From Tuctoria greenei (lineage: Eukaryota > Streptophyta > Magnoliopsida > Poales > Poaceae), in NCBI GenBank assembly GCA_036927565.1, contig JAYESD010000003.1:100673591-100737590 (forward strand): 64,000 bases of DNA. The letters are read 5' to 3'. The notes beneath the pieces were generated by a model that was given only the letters and a program-made list of their open reading frames with translations, did no database searches and was not told the DNA's origin. How positions within the stretch are numbered: the stretch's first letter is position 1; every line of letters begins with the position of its first letter. A program made the translations under genes and the position numbers. Of this stretch, positions 34,611 to 46,500 are shown one piece after another.

Positions 34611-36712
34611 TTACATGTGTAGCATGAAAACAGTAGGTTTGGGAGAAACCGTTGCATGTTTTTGACTCATTACAGCAGATTGCATGTTCCTATCATTCAG
34701 TTTAGCAAGTGCAGCAAATTTTGCATGAAAGTTAAGAGATCTAGCAATCATTCTTTCCTTTTTCTGTTGTTTAGCTAGTCTATAACAAAAATCTATGACA
34801 TGACCATCTCTACCACAGTTGGTACAATGAAATTTAACTTTGTGTTCATGTCTAGATGAGCAAGCAACATTTTTATTTGAAACCGAATGAGACAACACTC
34901 CTGCAGATTTGAAAACCACTTCTTTTTGTTTAGGAACTATTTGAATCAAACCACTTCCTAATGACTTTACAATTTTAGGTGGATTTACCTTAGCATGAGC
35001 ATGAGAATCAAAACCTAAACCAGTTTTATCATTGCATGTCTTGGAAGAATTCAGTAGCAAGTTTAGGTTCTTATTCCCATTACAAAACTGATCTAATGTC
35101 CTATGCATGTCATCAAGTTTATTGGACAGATCAAGGCAATTTTCACATGATTTTTTCCTTTTAATTTGCAATTGGAACAATATTTAAATTCATGAGAACG
35201 TAAAGCATGGTTCAATATAAAAATTTCATTCATAGCATCTTGTAGTTTCTTATCAAGATCATCACAAGTAGAACAATGCAAATCAATTCTAGAACAACTA
35301 GCATCTTTCAAGTTTTTGTCATTAAGTGCAGCAAGCTCTTTGTTCTTTTCAATTTCTAATGCAAGTTTATCAAGTGTGGAGGTGTGCACACTTCTTAATG
35401 AGGACAATTGTTCATATATTAATTCACATGAGGAACAAGAATCATCACTAGGAATCAAAGATTTCAAACGATTAATTTCAGATTCTAGTGACTTAATTTT
35501 GATAGCATTGTCCCTATGTTTTTTGTCCTTTTTCTTAACTATAACAGTGGCACGAGAAATAGCATCACATATTTCTTCGCAAGTAGGACATACCTCTTCA
35601 TTATCGCTGTTGTGTTCAACCTCCTTCATACTTGATCTTGACTTGCCCGCCATGAAGCACAAGTTTGCCAAATCATCTTCATCTTCGTCACTTCCAATGT
35701 CCACATCGCTTGAGCCAAGTTCTTGAAGTGCGGAGATAAAACTGTTCACCAATTGACGTCTTGTAAAACCCTTCTTTTTCTTCTTATCATTTGCAGAGGA
35801 GTGCTTTGTCCTTGTTTGCTTTTCATCCCGGGAAGCAGGACCTGAAAGGTTAGGGAAATCTGAACAAAAATGTCATGTCTTACCACATTCAAAACATCGT
35901 TGAGGTCTGGAGCTTCCTCTCCTTCTAGTTCTCACATTTTGCAATGCTTTCGAGAACTTAGTAGAGTGAAGTACTAGCTCCTCCTTTGGAAACTCCTCAA
36001 TCTGTTCAAGGGTTAGAGAGGACAACAAAGCAAGTGTACCACAAGATGAAGATTGGCTGGATCTAGGCATATCACATTGAGAAACAAATGCAAGAGACTT
36101 GTTCAGGATCTTACGTGAAATTATATCAATTTCATGAGTTTTCAATTTAGAATAAAGAACATCTAATGTAAGTGTACTCATGACAGTAGATTCACAAATG
36201 GATGTGACTTTCATCTCCCAAATTGACATGTCTAATGTACTTAGTACTTGCCTAGCATTTTCAGCATCTGAAAAATTAACATTGACACTACGCAAGTTGC
36301 TGAGGATCTTATTAAAGCGAGCAAATAAATCGTCGATGGACTCACCTGGTTGCATCTCAAAGCGCATGTATTCTTTATTGAACATGACTTGTCTTACCTC
36401 CTTGATCGTGTTAGATCCTTCATGGTAGTCACAAAGTGCTTTCCACACATCGTATGCAGACCGGGGGTGTGCAACACGATCGAAGTCACTTTGAGTTAAT
36501 CCTTGTATCATCAAGTTCCAAGCCTTGCTGTTGTTGTCAACATCTCTCAGATTTGTAGATGTAACTTGATTGTTTGATAGCACTTCGTAAGGCTTGTATA
36601 CCTTCTCCCATATTGCGAAGCCTTGTGCCCTGATGAAAGCTTCCATACGTGCCTTCCAAACCTGAAAATCAATACCACTAAACACACAAGGTTTGGCAGA
36701 GTATTTCTCCAT
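34611..36712 (-). pseudogene. gag: copia-2 gag with two CCHC knuckles and CxxC-studded coiled coil
   Basis: The gene starts at ATG 36712 (MEKYSAKPCVFSGIDFQVWK), 48 bases after the primer-binding site. Residues 1-210 are the copia gag domain (WKARMEAFIRAQGFAIWEKV, GESIDDLFARFNKIL). A first zinc knuckle, CFECGKT, is broken by TGA at about 35876. The next frame, 35752-35093, is acidic then coiled coil, with CxxC pairs at residues 55-58, 106-109, 160-163 and 192-195. A one-base loss in an A-run leads to 35180-34611, with CENC and a complete second knuckle CTNCGRDGHVIDFC. Gag would form the particle and bind RNA. Confidence 0.85.
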
Positions 36713-36759
36713 GATGATTAGTCAAAAACACATGCAAATAACAAAGATTAGAGCACCGT

Positions 36760-36774
36760 GGCTCTGATACAAAT
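36760..36774 (-). promoter_or_regulatory. copia-2 primer-binding site
   Basis: On the minus strand ATTTGTATCAGAGCC follows the LTR end. It matches the initiator tRNA-Met type site TGGTATCAGAGC used by most plant copia elements, with TG-to-TT near the start. Confidence 0.8.
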
Positions 36775-38443
36775 TGTAGGATCGAAGAGCAGGTGAAAGC
36801 TACCAGAGGGGGGTGAACGGTAGATTAAAAAATCTTACGCAGCAGAACTAATTAAATCCCAACCCCTTCGGCTGAAAAACGATCTGTTAAAGAAATCGTG
36901 TGTGAGACTAATCTAAACATTTTTCACCGTGACAAAAGTGATAGATATCAGATAGAATCAAGACACGAAGACGACACAACAAGAATCACTCAAATCTGCC
37001 GAGAGAAACTCAAGTTATGATTAAAAGATCGAACAAAAGGTCAATCTCTCCTACCCGAGAAGAACAGTTCTGGAATGCTGCAAAGAAACTCGTGTAGGTC
37101 AGAAACCAAAAATCCAATGCCCGTGAAATTTTGACAGATGATAGATAATCAAGTTGTGAAGACAAACCAAAAATAATCACGTCAAATGGATCTGTAAAAC
37201 TCGAGTTATGATAAAACCACCGAAGAAAGTTAGTGCCATGCAGAAAACACGACGAGAAAAACTTGTCTGGGACAAGTCGGATGAACAAGGCACAAAAGTT
37301 CCGTTCAACTACAAATTTTATTCAATAGATCACAAGAGGAACAGCCCCAAAGTTGTCACCCACGAGCTCTGGCCTCCCTTGCTTATATAACCAGCCCTTA
37401 GGCCAACCCAATCTCAACTAGGACTCTAATCCTACTCAAATCACGAATCGAAACTTTACATAACTACTTAGGACTCTTCTATACACAGATAGAAGCAATC
37501 TTAAGACTTCCAAACACCTTAGGAACGTATCCCACATTCCTTAAACAACTCAAACTTGTGACCCACACGAAATCCTATCATAACCAACTCAAATCTTTCC
37601 ATATTTGAGTCAAACAAGACTTAGTTGCAGCCTGAGTCCATAACCTAGTCGGTTGGACCTTTCAGACCAATTTTTATGTCCACATTTCTTCATCACACCT
37701 TGGAACCATGCAGCCACGTCCATGCACTCCTTGCATACGTGCAAACATCTTCCAACAACATCCACGATTCCTTCATATGCATTGTTCTTTATTCAAAAAT
37801 GTTGTGCAACCTCCCGATAAACTCAACCACAATTCCTCCTGAACTTGGTTGTTGAACCTCATCTTCTCCCTAAGACTAGTTCAATGGATCCCGTCACCAG
37901 CCATGTCTTGAAATCAAGCAATACTTGCACATGAATAAACAACCAATACTTTCGAGCACAAGTGCTCGACTTGACTCTCGTTAGTTCCAAAACTACAACA
38001 TCTTTCGTGAACACTTCACATAAGCATGTTGCAAAATATTGCAAAATGATATCAGCCTTAACCACCAAAACACACCAAAAACTTAGTAAATGAATACTAA
38101 GCAATCTTTCCAACAATGTAAAGCAAGTTCGAAACATTTTATAGTAAAAGCAAGATCATTGCCATCAAGCTCTGAACCTTGCCAAAGCTAACCGGAGCTT
38201 GAGCCGGAGCTTACCAAAGCTAGTACAACCTAGCACCAGAGCTTACCGAAGCTATTACAACATAGCGCTGGAGCTAAAAAAATATGTCAGAGCTAACAAA
38301 CATAAGTCGGACGTAGCAAAAACATATCGAAGCTTAACAAAGACATGCCGGAGCTAAAGTCGGACCTTGCTAAAAAGATGTTATGGAAGCATTCAAAACT
38401 TTTAATGTCAAAGCCAATGTATTCAGCACACATAGGTCTCACA
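36775..38443 (-). repeat. copia-2 5' LTR (1669 bp)
   Basis: On the minus strand it starts TGTGAGACCTATGTGTGCTG at 38443 and ends CTTCGATCCTACA at 36775. A TATA candidate, TTATATAA, is at 37383-37390. Degenerate tandem repeats with GGAGCTTACCAAAGCT-like units occupy about 38170-38400. It matches the split 3' LTR along its length. No gene is supported. Confidence 0.92.
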
Positions 38444-38448
38444 CTTTT

Positions 38449-38646
38449 GCATAGCTAGTGCAGAGAGCGTAGCTATGATGTATAGGTTACTTCCCTTCCA
38501 CTTAGTATCATAAATCTTCCGTTGTCTTTATATAGAAAGACTTGGTATTGTATTTTATTCTTGTTATTTTCTTGTATACTGTTGGGTGTCGCATCGCACG
38601 ACACCACCCGATGAGATCCATGGATGTCGGGATTCCGGTCCCCACA
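38449..38646 (+). repeat. Central Tekay-like LTR, terminal part
   Basis: It continues the sequence broken at 15523, as shown by the uninterrupted right LTR at 45550-45749. It ends GGTCCCCACA. Near the end GGTGTCG and CGACACC form a 7-bp stem (about 38585-38605); the right LTR has lost one side. Confidence 0.88.
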
Positions 38647-38649
38647 GCA

Positions 38650-38661
38650 TGGTATTAGAGC
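38650..38661 (+). promoter_or_regulatory. Primer-binding site of domain B
   Basis: TGGTATTAGAGC lies three bases after the LTR end and differs by one base from TGGTATCAGAGC, the initiator tRNA-Met site. It shows that the central LTR serves as a 5' LTR for domain B. Confidence 0.75.
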
Positions 38662-40585
38662 ATCGTTGGGAGCAGTGTGCTTGAAAAGAACATATTTTCA
38701 AAAACTCAGGATTATATGAGCGAGGAATTAGCTATATGCCCTTATAAGGAGTATTATTAGTATAAGATATAAAAGGTGGTAAACTAACTTATGTGTATTA
38801 ATTCTGTAACGACGCTCCGATGTCAGGTAAGAGGTAAGGTACGCCACCGAGAGCGGATCAATCTCGGTAAGCTCAGCATAGGAGGAGTAGTATGTGTTAT
38901 TTTCATTGCATGGAACGGAAAGTCAATATGAGTCTCTAAAACTATTCATGTTTCTGAGAACACGTGACATGCGGTACCCCAACGTGACGCAAAATTAGTG
39001 GGAGCCCTTATCGGGTGGTGGATAACCCGATATTATGCATCTCTAGAACCATTCATGTTCTAGGGGAGCATGCGAAACATGTATGCCCGAGCGTGTATAA
39101 GACGGTTCGTGCGGGAGTCTTTTCTGTACAGACGTAGTACTGTCATTTACCTTGAGACATGACATCGCTCGAGGGCGACTCACACCAGAGTTCTATGCAT
39201 TTACTTTCATAATTATTATTGTAACTGCCTGTTTCCCCGTGCCGCCCTTGAGGTGTGAAGGTGTGGAAGGGGATTGTTTGTTTTCTGCAGCACTAACTAC
39301 GGTAGCGACCCGTGTAGAACACGTTTGCGAGTGAATGATACTAGGGCCACCTATAAACATATCAGGATATACTGGTTAGAACTTTCTTTGGTGAGGCACA
39401 TAGTACCGCCAGTATCAAATTTAATACTTGACCACCACCAACGACAGAATGGATACATTACATTTTGGAAAGTCCGACTATCCGATGTGGGTAGGCTTGG
39501 ACTACGCAAAATGAGTTTCGACTCGACGAAGGGTTAGAACCAAGATTCTTGATTTCTGGCCGAAGTTTGCTCAACTTCGCTGGACTATGATACTGGTTAC
39601 TTATGAATAAAGATAGGGTTATGCTATATGGATGGAAATCTCCTAAAGACCTCTACAACTTTTCTGTTGACCATTGAGGCAGAAAAGCTTGATAATCTGT
39701 TGAAATCTGGAGTATATTAAAACTGCTCCAGATGACCATACCATTATACCAGTCTCTGCATTTTTACCTTAACTCACTATAGAAAAATGTTATGCCTTAT
39801 TGTGATACATATCTGGAAAGGGTATATTGAGATCTATAGATTTTCTATTCAAAGTTTTTCCTGATTCAAATTTGAGTCAAATCAAATTTTGAGTTCAAAA
39901 CAGTGAACTGCAGGACTGCTGTTGAAAACCAGTCAGTTCATCTGTTAAGTTTGGATAGTGATAGCTCTCAGTCCAGAATAGTGACATGGTCACATATATA
40001 CATTTATGGAAATCTTAGGAAGTCCTCTATGATCTTTATACTGCACTCATGGCCTGAATCTTGGTGCAACTGTGTTTAATTCCTATTGTTGCAAACTTGG
40101 TTCTGGTAGACCAGAACTGGAAACAGTTTGTACATAGTTTCAAATTTCCGCGCTATACCTGTATAACAGATTTTTCAAGGCTAAACTCTTTTACTTATGG
40201 ATTGTTAACATGATGTTATACAACGTTTATTTTTTCATTACCTTAATATATTGTTATGATATAATTGTATAAATTGTGGAAATAACCACATATACAGGGG
40301 AGGTCCTGTCAAAATTTCTAGAAAACTTGGGTCAACTTTAAACCTGTATAGATTCTACTTCCTAGCTCACATGGAGCTGTATGAGTACAATATGGAAAGG
40401 TTGTAAAGTGTACTACAAATTTTGTATTCAACCCAACGTCTGGTTCTGATATTTCTTGTATAAAAATTTTGAATTTATAAAGGAAGGTCAGCTGGAACAG
40501 ACTGTGATTACTAATCCAGCTTTAAATTTTCCTTGAACTATTGGAAGTTGGCAACCTTTTCATTGTTAAAGTATCTTTTCCACAG
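38662..40585 (+). other. Leader of domain B with an imperfect direct repeat
   Basis: Nearly two kilobases without a supported gene. Two imperfect copies of a roughly 56-base unit lie at 38932-38987 and 39039-39095 (TCTCTARAACYATTCATGTT, then a GCATG-like core and an end in CGTG). The leader ends in TATCTTTTCCACAG directly before an ATG, which resembles a splice acceptor. A leader intron is possible but no donor can be chosen with confidence. Confidence 0.6.
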
Positions 40586-40951
40586 ATGGCGGATTTGATG
40601 GCACACTTACCGAACGGATGGGTGTTCGCGACTTGTGCTCGTCGAAAAGGTTTTTCGGAATTGTTAATAGTGTTGCTTCAACGGTTCGGGTATCGCGACA
40701 TACCGAGCTATTGGGGCAGGGAATTCGATGACAGAGGTGTGACAAGATGCACCATCTATGCCGATGTGCTCGTTGGTCCTTCATATATTGGATGGGCTCC
40801 TTTCTCCATCCAGGTGAAAGCGACTCAGTTGGAATACACGTGGTGTTTTGCCGTGAGTGTTGCTATTACGAGATTTTGCAAGGTTCGTTATCATCATACT
40901 GTGGGCACCACATTCGCGCTCTTTCCTCAGACTGATGGTCAAACGAAGTGA
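40586..40951 (+). pseudogene. Grass element leader protein fused by deletion to integrase remnant
   Basis: From ATG 40586 (MADLMAHLPNGWVFATCARR) the frame includes GYRDIPSYWGREFDDRGVTR, a YADV segment, and RFCKVRYHHTVGTTFALFP. This resembles an uncharacterised protein seen upstream of gag in grass elements, recognised only from its pattern. At about 40922 the frame passes directly into QTDGQTK, the end of an integrase core. In domain A the same place reads QTDGQTERVN, so the catalytic Glu is Lys here and the next codon is TGA. Everything between leader protein and integrase end is missing. Confidence 0.6.
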
Positions 40952-41690
40952 GTAAACCAAGTGCTAGAGAATATGCTCCGCGTCTGTGCCATCCTGCATG
41001 GTAAGAATTGGGATGATCATCTACCATTGGCGAAGTTCTCATACAACAATGGTTATTAGACTAGCATCCAGATGGCACAATATGAAGCTCTATATGGCCG
41101 AAAGTGTCGGACACCTTTGAACTTGTGTGAATCCGGTGAACGAGTGATATATGGTATCAATTTAGTGAATGAAGACGAAGAATGAATACGATTTATTCAA
41201 GCCAACCTCAAAGCTGCTCAGTTTCGTCAGAAAATCTATGCAGACAAACGACGTTGACCTCTTTACTTCGGTGTCGAGGATCACGTTTATCTTCGTGTAT
41301 CCCCAATGAAAGGGATTCATCGCTTCGTAGTAAAAGGGAAGCTAGCTCCACGCTTCATTGGGTTGTTCGCAGTAACTGAACAAAGCGGACATTTGGCATA
41401 TCGGCTTGAGCTGCCAGAGTCGCTTTTAGGGGTCCACAATGTGTTTCACATTTCGCAGTTGCAAAAATGTCTCAAGGCCCCAGCTGACGTCCGTATCTAG
41501 GATTTGGAAGCTCTCCAACCAGATCTTACCTACTCCGAGCATCCAACACAAATAATCGATGAGAAGACTCAGACCATAAGAAGCTGCACCTTGCATTTCT
41601 ACAAGGTCTTTGGGGCAACCACACCGCTGAATAAGCAACGTGGGAAAGCGAGGAATACCCTAGAACAAACTACCCGGACTTGTTAACGGC
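40952..41690 (+). pseudogene. pol: Integrase end and chromodomain-type tail, domain B
   Basis: The sequence matches domain A at 11260-12011: HGKNWDDHLPLAKFSYNNGY, then a stop, QMAQYEALYGRKCRTPLNLC, PRFIGLFAVTEQSGHLAYRL, VFHISQLQKCLKAP and a tail with HFYKVFGATTPLNK. Several stops are present (TGA at 40949, TAG near 41057, TGA near 41183, TAG at 41498-41500). It is inactive. Confidence 0.8.
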
Positions 41691-41747
41691 ATATGTTCAT
41701 TAGCTCTTTTTTTTATCCTTCCTATTGTAATCTCGGGATTAGATTCT

Positions 41748-41763
41748 TTTAAGGGGGGGGGAA
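41748..41763 (+). other. Polypurine tract, domain B
   Basis: TTAAGGGGGGGGGAA stands directly before the LTR start TGTAAAATCC and matches the tract at 12062. Confidence 0.8.
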
Positions 41764-44700
41764 TGTAAAATCCTAGTTTTTTCTTTAATATAAATTTCAG
41801 TTACCCGTTTGTTATCAACTACTGTGGGGATCAATTATGATTGTACACATGAACTTGATATCATCAAAAATCTTTCTTTCGCTCCTACTCAAATTTTATT
41901 CGCATAAGGGGTGGACTTCACCAATGACCCTAGGATAATTCAAGTGACCTTTCTACAAATTTTGGAATTTATTGAATGGAAATTTGCTAGGGCAAAACAC
42001 TATGCAGTACTAAATATATTCAAATTAATTTGAATATAGCACTGTACATTTAGGCCCTGTCAAAATATTCAAATCTGGGGCTATACATTTTTCCATGGCC
42101 TCATAATATTCCAAATAGCCTTCCTGCAACGTTTCTAGAATTTTGACTTCCATTTTCTATTTTATTTGAGACATTTAGCAAATTCAAGTCAAATTCAAAT
42201 TTAAAATTGAAATTTAACTAAAACTTGTTCAAATCCAAAATCCAATTTCAGAATCTGAACCTACACCATTGATTTGGCCTCACCACAAAAATCTAGGATT
42301 TTTGGATCAAGTTTGATAAAAGAATTTAAGTTGGAGAGAAGGGATAAGGATAAGAACGGTGGGACCCACTAGTCAGGGAGACGTTTACCGTGAGTGCTCT
42401 GTTATGACTCCCTGCCGTTCGACGCCCGGTACAGCAAACAGCTAACCGTCAGCAAGCAGCCGCGTGGCACCCCAGTTGCGTGTTCCCCCTCCACTCTCCT
42501 CCTCCTTATTTTCACATCTTTGGCCGAAGGGAAAGGCACCAGCTCTTTCGTCGCTCCTGAGCGCAAACCACTGCCGCCTCCCTGCACGCCCGGAGCTCGA
42601 AGTCTTGCCGAATCCCGTCATCCTCCCAACTGCAAAGTGGTACCTAAGCCTTCCCTCTACCTTCTCAATCTTTTAGATCCTTGTTTCGTCGGATGCTAGG
42701 CGGCATTTTTGCAGTTTTACCGGCGCCGCTGTCCAGCCACCGTGAGGACGCTACGGCCTCCCCGTCGCGCCGACGCCACAGACCCTCTCTCGAGCTGCTC
42801 TCATAAGCAACTAGGATCACCAAGACAAAACCTCTCTCACGGTACAAACCGTTCTTCGTTTCATTCCGTATCGTGCAAATAATATGAGTTTTTCTTTCGG
42901 CCGTAGCCCATGAACTAGCTCACTTCTCGGTTTGATTCCTTTTCTACGTGTAATGATTCTTCAATACAATTAAGGATTATACTCCGTACCTCCTTGCGCA
43001 CCCCTCTGCCAAGAATCAGTGGACGCCATGGAGTAGAGTCTGAGATATTCATGTTTTCCCCACCGCCAATGGAAATCCATCAGTCCGCCATCGAAGTCGA
43101 CTTTGCCAGCGATGTCACCCCTTTCTAACCTCCAAATCATCATCCTCATGCTTCTAGGAACATTTCTAGCATCTTCCCGAGCCTTTTGCACCATCCCCGA
43201 GCGATACCGGCCATCGTCGAAACCCTAGCTCTGTCGCGCCATCGCGCCGCCATCTCCGGCCGTCGCCGCCGTGTTTGGACCTCACCATCGTGTTGTGTGG
43301 TCGATTTTATTGCTAGGCGGTCAGTGCCGATTCGAGTGGAGGTCGACGCAGCCATCGCGGTGAGCTCGCCGGCGCAGCGCCGCCGCGGCCGAGCAGCACG
43401 TCGCGAGGTAGACGAAAGCCTCACGGCTCCCACAAGTCAGCGATTGATTCCCTCGCACGGGATCAGCTCCGGCTCCGGATCAGGTGCGGCTGCGCAGGTT
43501 AACCCCGTGGCCCTCGGTGCGGCCGAGCCCTGTTTGGTTGATTTTAAACCAGTGGGCGCAGCTGCTTTATTCAAATTTTCCCATTGGAAAATAATTCCAG
43601 GTTTTAATCAAATATCTAAAATTTATTACTCCCTGTATAATTGCTCAAAAATTTCCAAAAAAATTCTGGAATAATCATCTCAATCTCAACTTTGCAGTGG
43701 AGCAATTTCTGTGCATGAAACTCGCAGGATTTTTATAATTAATTCCTTTGAGCTAACTGCTTGGGAAATTAATTACTACTGTTCTGTTAATTGGAAAATT
43801 ACCAATTTTGGTTAGAACACTCTTAATAAATCAGTTGATCTCCAGTAAAAATTTCACGTTCATTGGACATTATTTACTTGGTTGATCAGGGTTCCAAATC
43901 TCTATGTAATTGTAAAATTGGGAAAAATACAGAAAACATTTCAGAAATTCTCCCAAACTCGTAAAACCAATTTGTCCCTGTAGGAAGCTTAGAAAATAGT
44001 TAAACAAATTTTCCTAGAACCATTGAGACCCCCTCTACATGGTACAACCACTGGTAGCCATGATAGACCTCCTGAATTTCAACCAAAATACAGAGAATGT
44101 TTTTGTTTACAATAATTTCTAGAGACAACAAACTTCCTTGATCATCTCCTGGTCTTTGCAAGAGTCTCCACTATAGACCCTAGTATCTACCGTAAAAGTC
44201 CGAAAGCCAAATAAGATCCTTATCTTACTTTGATCACATGATATTAGCTTGTGACCTTAAACATATTAATTATTTTCAAAGTCATTTATATATAGTATAT
44301 GCGTATCGTGTAGTAACTGAAGTCGAGGAGCAGCTGGAAGCCTTGGAAGTCCAGCTGTCGAAGAGTAACATAGACCGCGAATCGTTTTTAGGCAAGCTCC
44401 GGTTTGCATTTAAGTTCCATACAATGTCTTTGCAGTTTTCATTCACCTTACGTCTTCACATGGTTGTGCATTACGTTTAAGGTTTTTGACATCAACTTGC
44501 ATGGACACAAATCCCATAGAGTCTTGGGTAGGTCTACAGCCAGACGAGTAGAAGCTGCCATGCTTATGTTCATAGAGATCCGGTAGAAGTCGAGTAGTTG
44601 GAACCTACTCGCAAGATAGGATTTTATCACACGGAATGAATTGGATCAAGAAATGGTTTATAAATATGAAATTGAGACCGAGCAGCGGGTAGGATGCAGC

Positions 44701-45749
44701 GATACGTGATCTCACGTGTGTAGCGTTGCTTGTTTCGATTAAGGCCCGTGCCATGTGCGGCCCTGCTGGACAATCTTGAATTGTACTGAGACATACTGTA
44801 GAAATGGGCTCCACTAAACTGACGTAGCTTCATACTGGTTTGTCAAGGCATTCCGTTCCATTTTACAGGCGTGGGTTCAGGGCAGTGAGGTGTAAATCAG
44901 CTGGTGGGCACGTCAGAGTATGCCCCACGCAGGGACCTCCTGCTCGTGACGAATCGACCGGTTCGACATTCGAGTGTTGGGTGAAAGGTGGCCATATACG
45001 ACTAGTACTGAAGTGTTATGTAGGTACTGCTGAAAGTACTCACCGGCAATTCTGAAAGTGCGTATGTGTCGTGTTGTCCGGGTGTGTCCTGATTGCAATC
45101 ACCGCCCCTCACGGTAATAGAGTACCACTTGTTCACCGTGTCGTGACGTAGTAAATACTGAAGAAGTCAGTAGAATACAATGTATTGGATTATAATTATT
45201 TTGGAATGTTGATTGCTGTCCAATATGATCACTAGAGTTACTTTCATTTAACTGGTAAGCTGCTCATAATAACTTGAAAGCTAAGGATCTACATGTGGGT
45301 GAGTCCTTTACTGCTTTACCTTACCTATGGTTAGAAGTCACCCTGCATATGTCTAGCGAGACGGGTTAGTCTTGTTGAGCCTTAAGCTCACGTTTGAAGT
45401 TAACAAGTTTTTGCAGATTATACGACTGATTACGTGTTCAACGATGAGGCTGCACCCCCTTAAGGATTTACAACCGAGTGGGAGCCCTGCACGCCGCCTT
45501 AAGTTTGGTGTTGCTAGTGTGAAGCATCCAGGACATGGATGACTTTGATTTTGCATAGCTACTATCGAGAGCGTAGCTATGATGTATAGGTTACTTTCCT
45601 TTTGCTTAGTATTATAAAACTTCCACTGTGTTTATAAATAAAGACTTGGTATTGTATTTTTTTCTTGTTCTTTTCATGTATACTGTTGGGTGTCACATCG
45701 CACGAACCACCCGATGAGATCCTTGGATGTCAGGATTCTGGTCCCCACA
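41764..45749 (+). repeat. Right Tekay-like LTR (3986 bp)
   Basis: It starts TGTAAAATCC and ends GGTCCCCACA. It aligns with the central LTR along its length with many differences. The GC-rich part at 42400-43540 contains ACCCTAGC-type leader sequence and chance open frames, including one of 162 codons at 43186; none shows recognisable homology. After the end, ten bases (TCATCCTCCC) separate it from G2; TCATC may be its own target duplication. Confidence 0.85.
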
Positions 45750-45759
45750 TCATCCTCCC

Positions 45760-46500
45760 TGTCGGTGGTTTGGAACCGGCAGATCTCCCTACACTGCTAA
45801 AGAGATAGGGGAGTTTGATATTTGGTGTGGGCGCGCGGAGATTCAAGAAGGTGAGTAGGAATTGACACAAGAGACACAAGAGTTTACGTGGTTCGGGCTG
45901 CCTGAGTGTAATACCCTACTCCACGGATGTGTTGGTGTTGTATTAGCTGTATGAGCTTGTGTTGACTGTCAATGGCGTATGTGCATCTGTGTCGTCGGCC
46001 TGTCCTTTTATAGTACAAGGGCAGGCCGTTACAAATTAGCCTCGCCCGACATGTGGCCCCAGCGGTTACTAGTATTGATACACGTTTATGGTATTAATGA
46101 CACTTAATCGGGTCTTGAAGTCCTTGAAGATCCGGAGCCGTTGCGGGGTCTTCCGGAGGTTAGGGGTTGAAGATCCGACGATTGGACATGTGGCAGCTCC
46201 GGAGCATGCTGTGGGAAACAGGAAGCTCCGGAGCTACCTGACATGTGGCAGGTCCGGAGCTTCTCTCGGTCTGGGGTTAAGTCCGGAGGTGCCATTTTGG
46301 TACGTGGTCCGGAGCTTCCCCCTTGTGGGCGGTAGCTCCGGTTTGATAGTACACCTGGCGACCCTGGGATTAACCATGTTGGAGAAGCGGGTCCGGTTAT
46401 ATCTGACATGTGGGCCTTCGAAGGTCTTCAAATCAAGTATATGACTTTCCTTTTAGATCTTTGTAACCTTAAGGGGTGTACGGTTTCTAGGGTACCGACA
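45760..46500 (-). repeat. G2 3' LTR (741 bp)
   Basis: On the minus strand it starts TGTCGGTACCCTAG and, on the plus strand, its other end reads TGTCGGTGGTTTGG, giving TG…CA ends. Compared with the 5' LTR it lacks about 77 bases at the point where the 5' LTR has a 15-bp palindrome (57746-57778). The TATA box (minus strand) is at 46006-46012 inside a stem (45996-46005 with 46019-46028). CACGTG-like and CCGGAGCT motifs are frequent. Confidence 0.92.

Larger units (their letters stand above)
15524..38443 (-). mobile_element. copia-2: Ty1/copia retrotransposon, split by G1
   Basis: On the minus strand the order is 5' LTR (38443-36775), primer-binding site, gag-pol (36712-31265), 3' noncoding region and 3' LTR (30248-30070 plus 17022-15524). 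A perfect 5-bp target duplication CTTTT flanks it (15519-15523 and 38444-38448). Removing it rejoins the central Tekay LTR. G1 (17023-30069) is inserted in the 3' LTR. It is the same family as copia-1 and better preserved, with only a few stops and frameshifts per domain. Confidence 0.92.
10004..45749 (+). mobile_element. Tekay/Del-like gypsy composite: domain A, shared LTR, domain B, LTR
   Basis: Two internal domains in the same orientation share one LTR. Domain A (10004-12076) ends with a polypurine tract, then the central LTR runs 12077-15523 and, after copia-2, 38449-38646. This is followed at once by a primer-binding site and domain B (38647-41763), another polypurine tract and LTR 41764-45749. 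RT-INT order, a chromodomain-type C-terminus, long LTRs (about 3.6 and 4.0 kb) and a TGGTATTAGAGC primer site fit the Tekay/Del chromovirus lineage. copia-1 is inserted in domain A on the left, so the left LTR lies outside the window. Confidence 0.8.

Noticed and set aside
43186..43674. A 162-codon Arg/Ala-rich open frame that could look like a host gene
   Set aside because: It lies wholly inside the right Tekay-like LTR, and the aligned part of the central LTR (13283-13700) does not keep the frame.
41764..45749. Reading the right LTR as two separate elements because of its length
   Set aside because: It aligns in one piece with the split central LTR and has proper ends after a polypurine tract.
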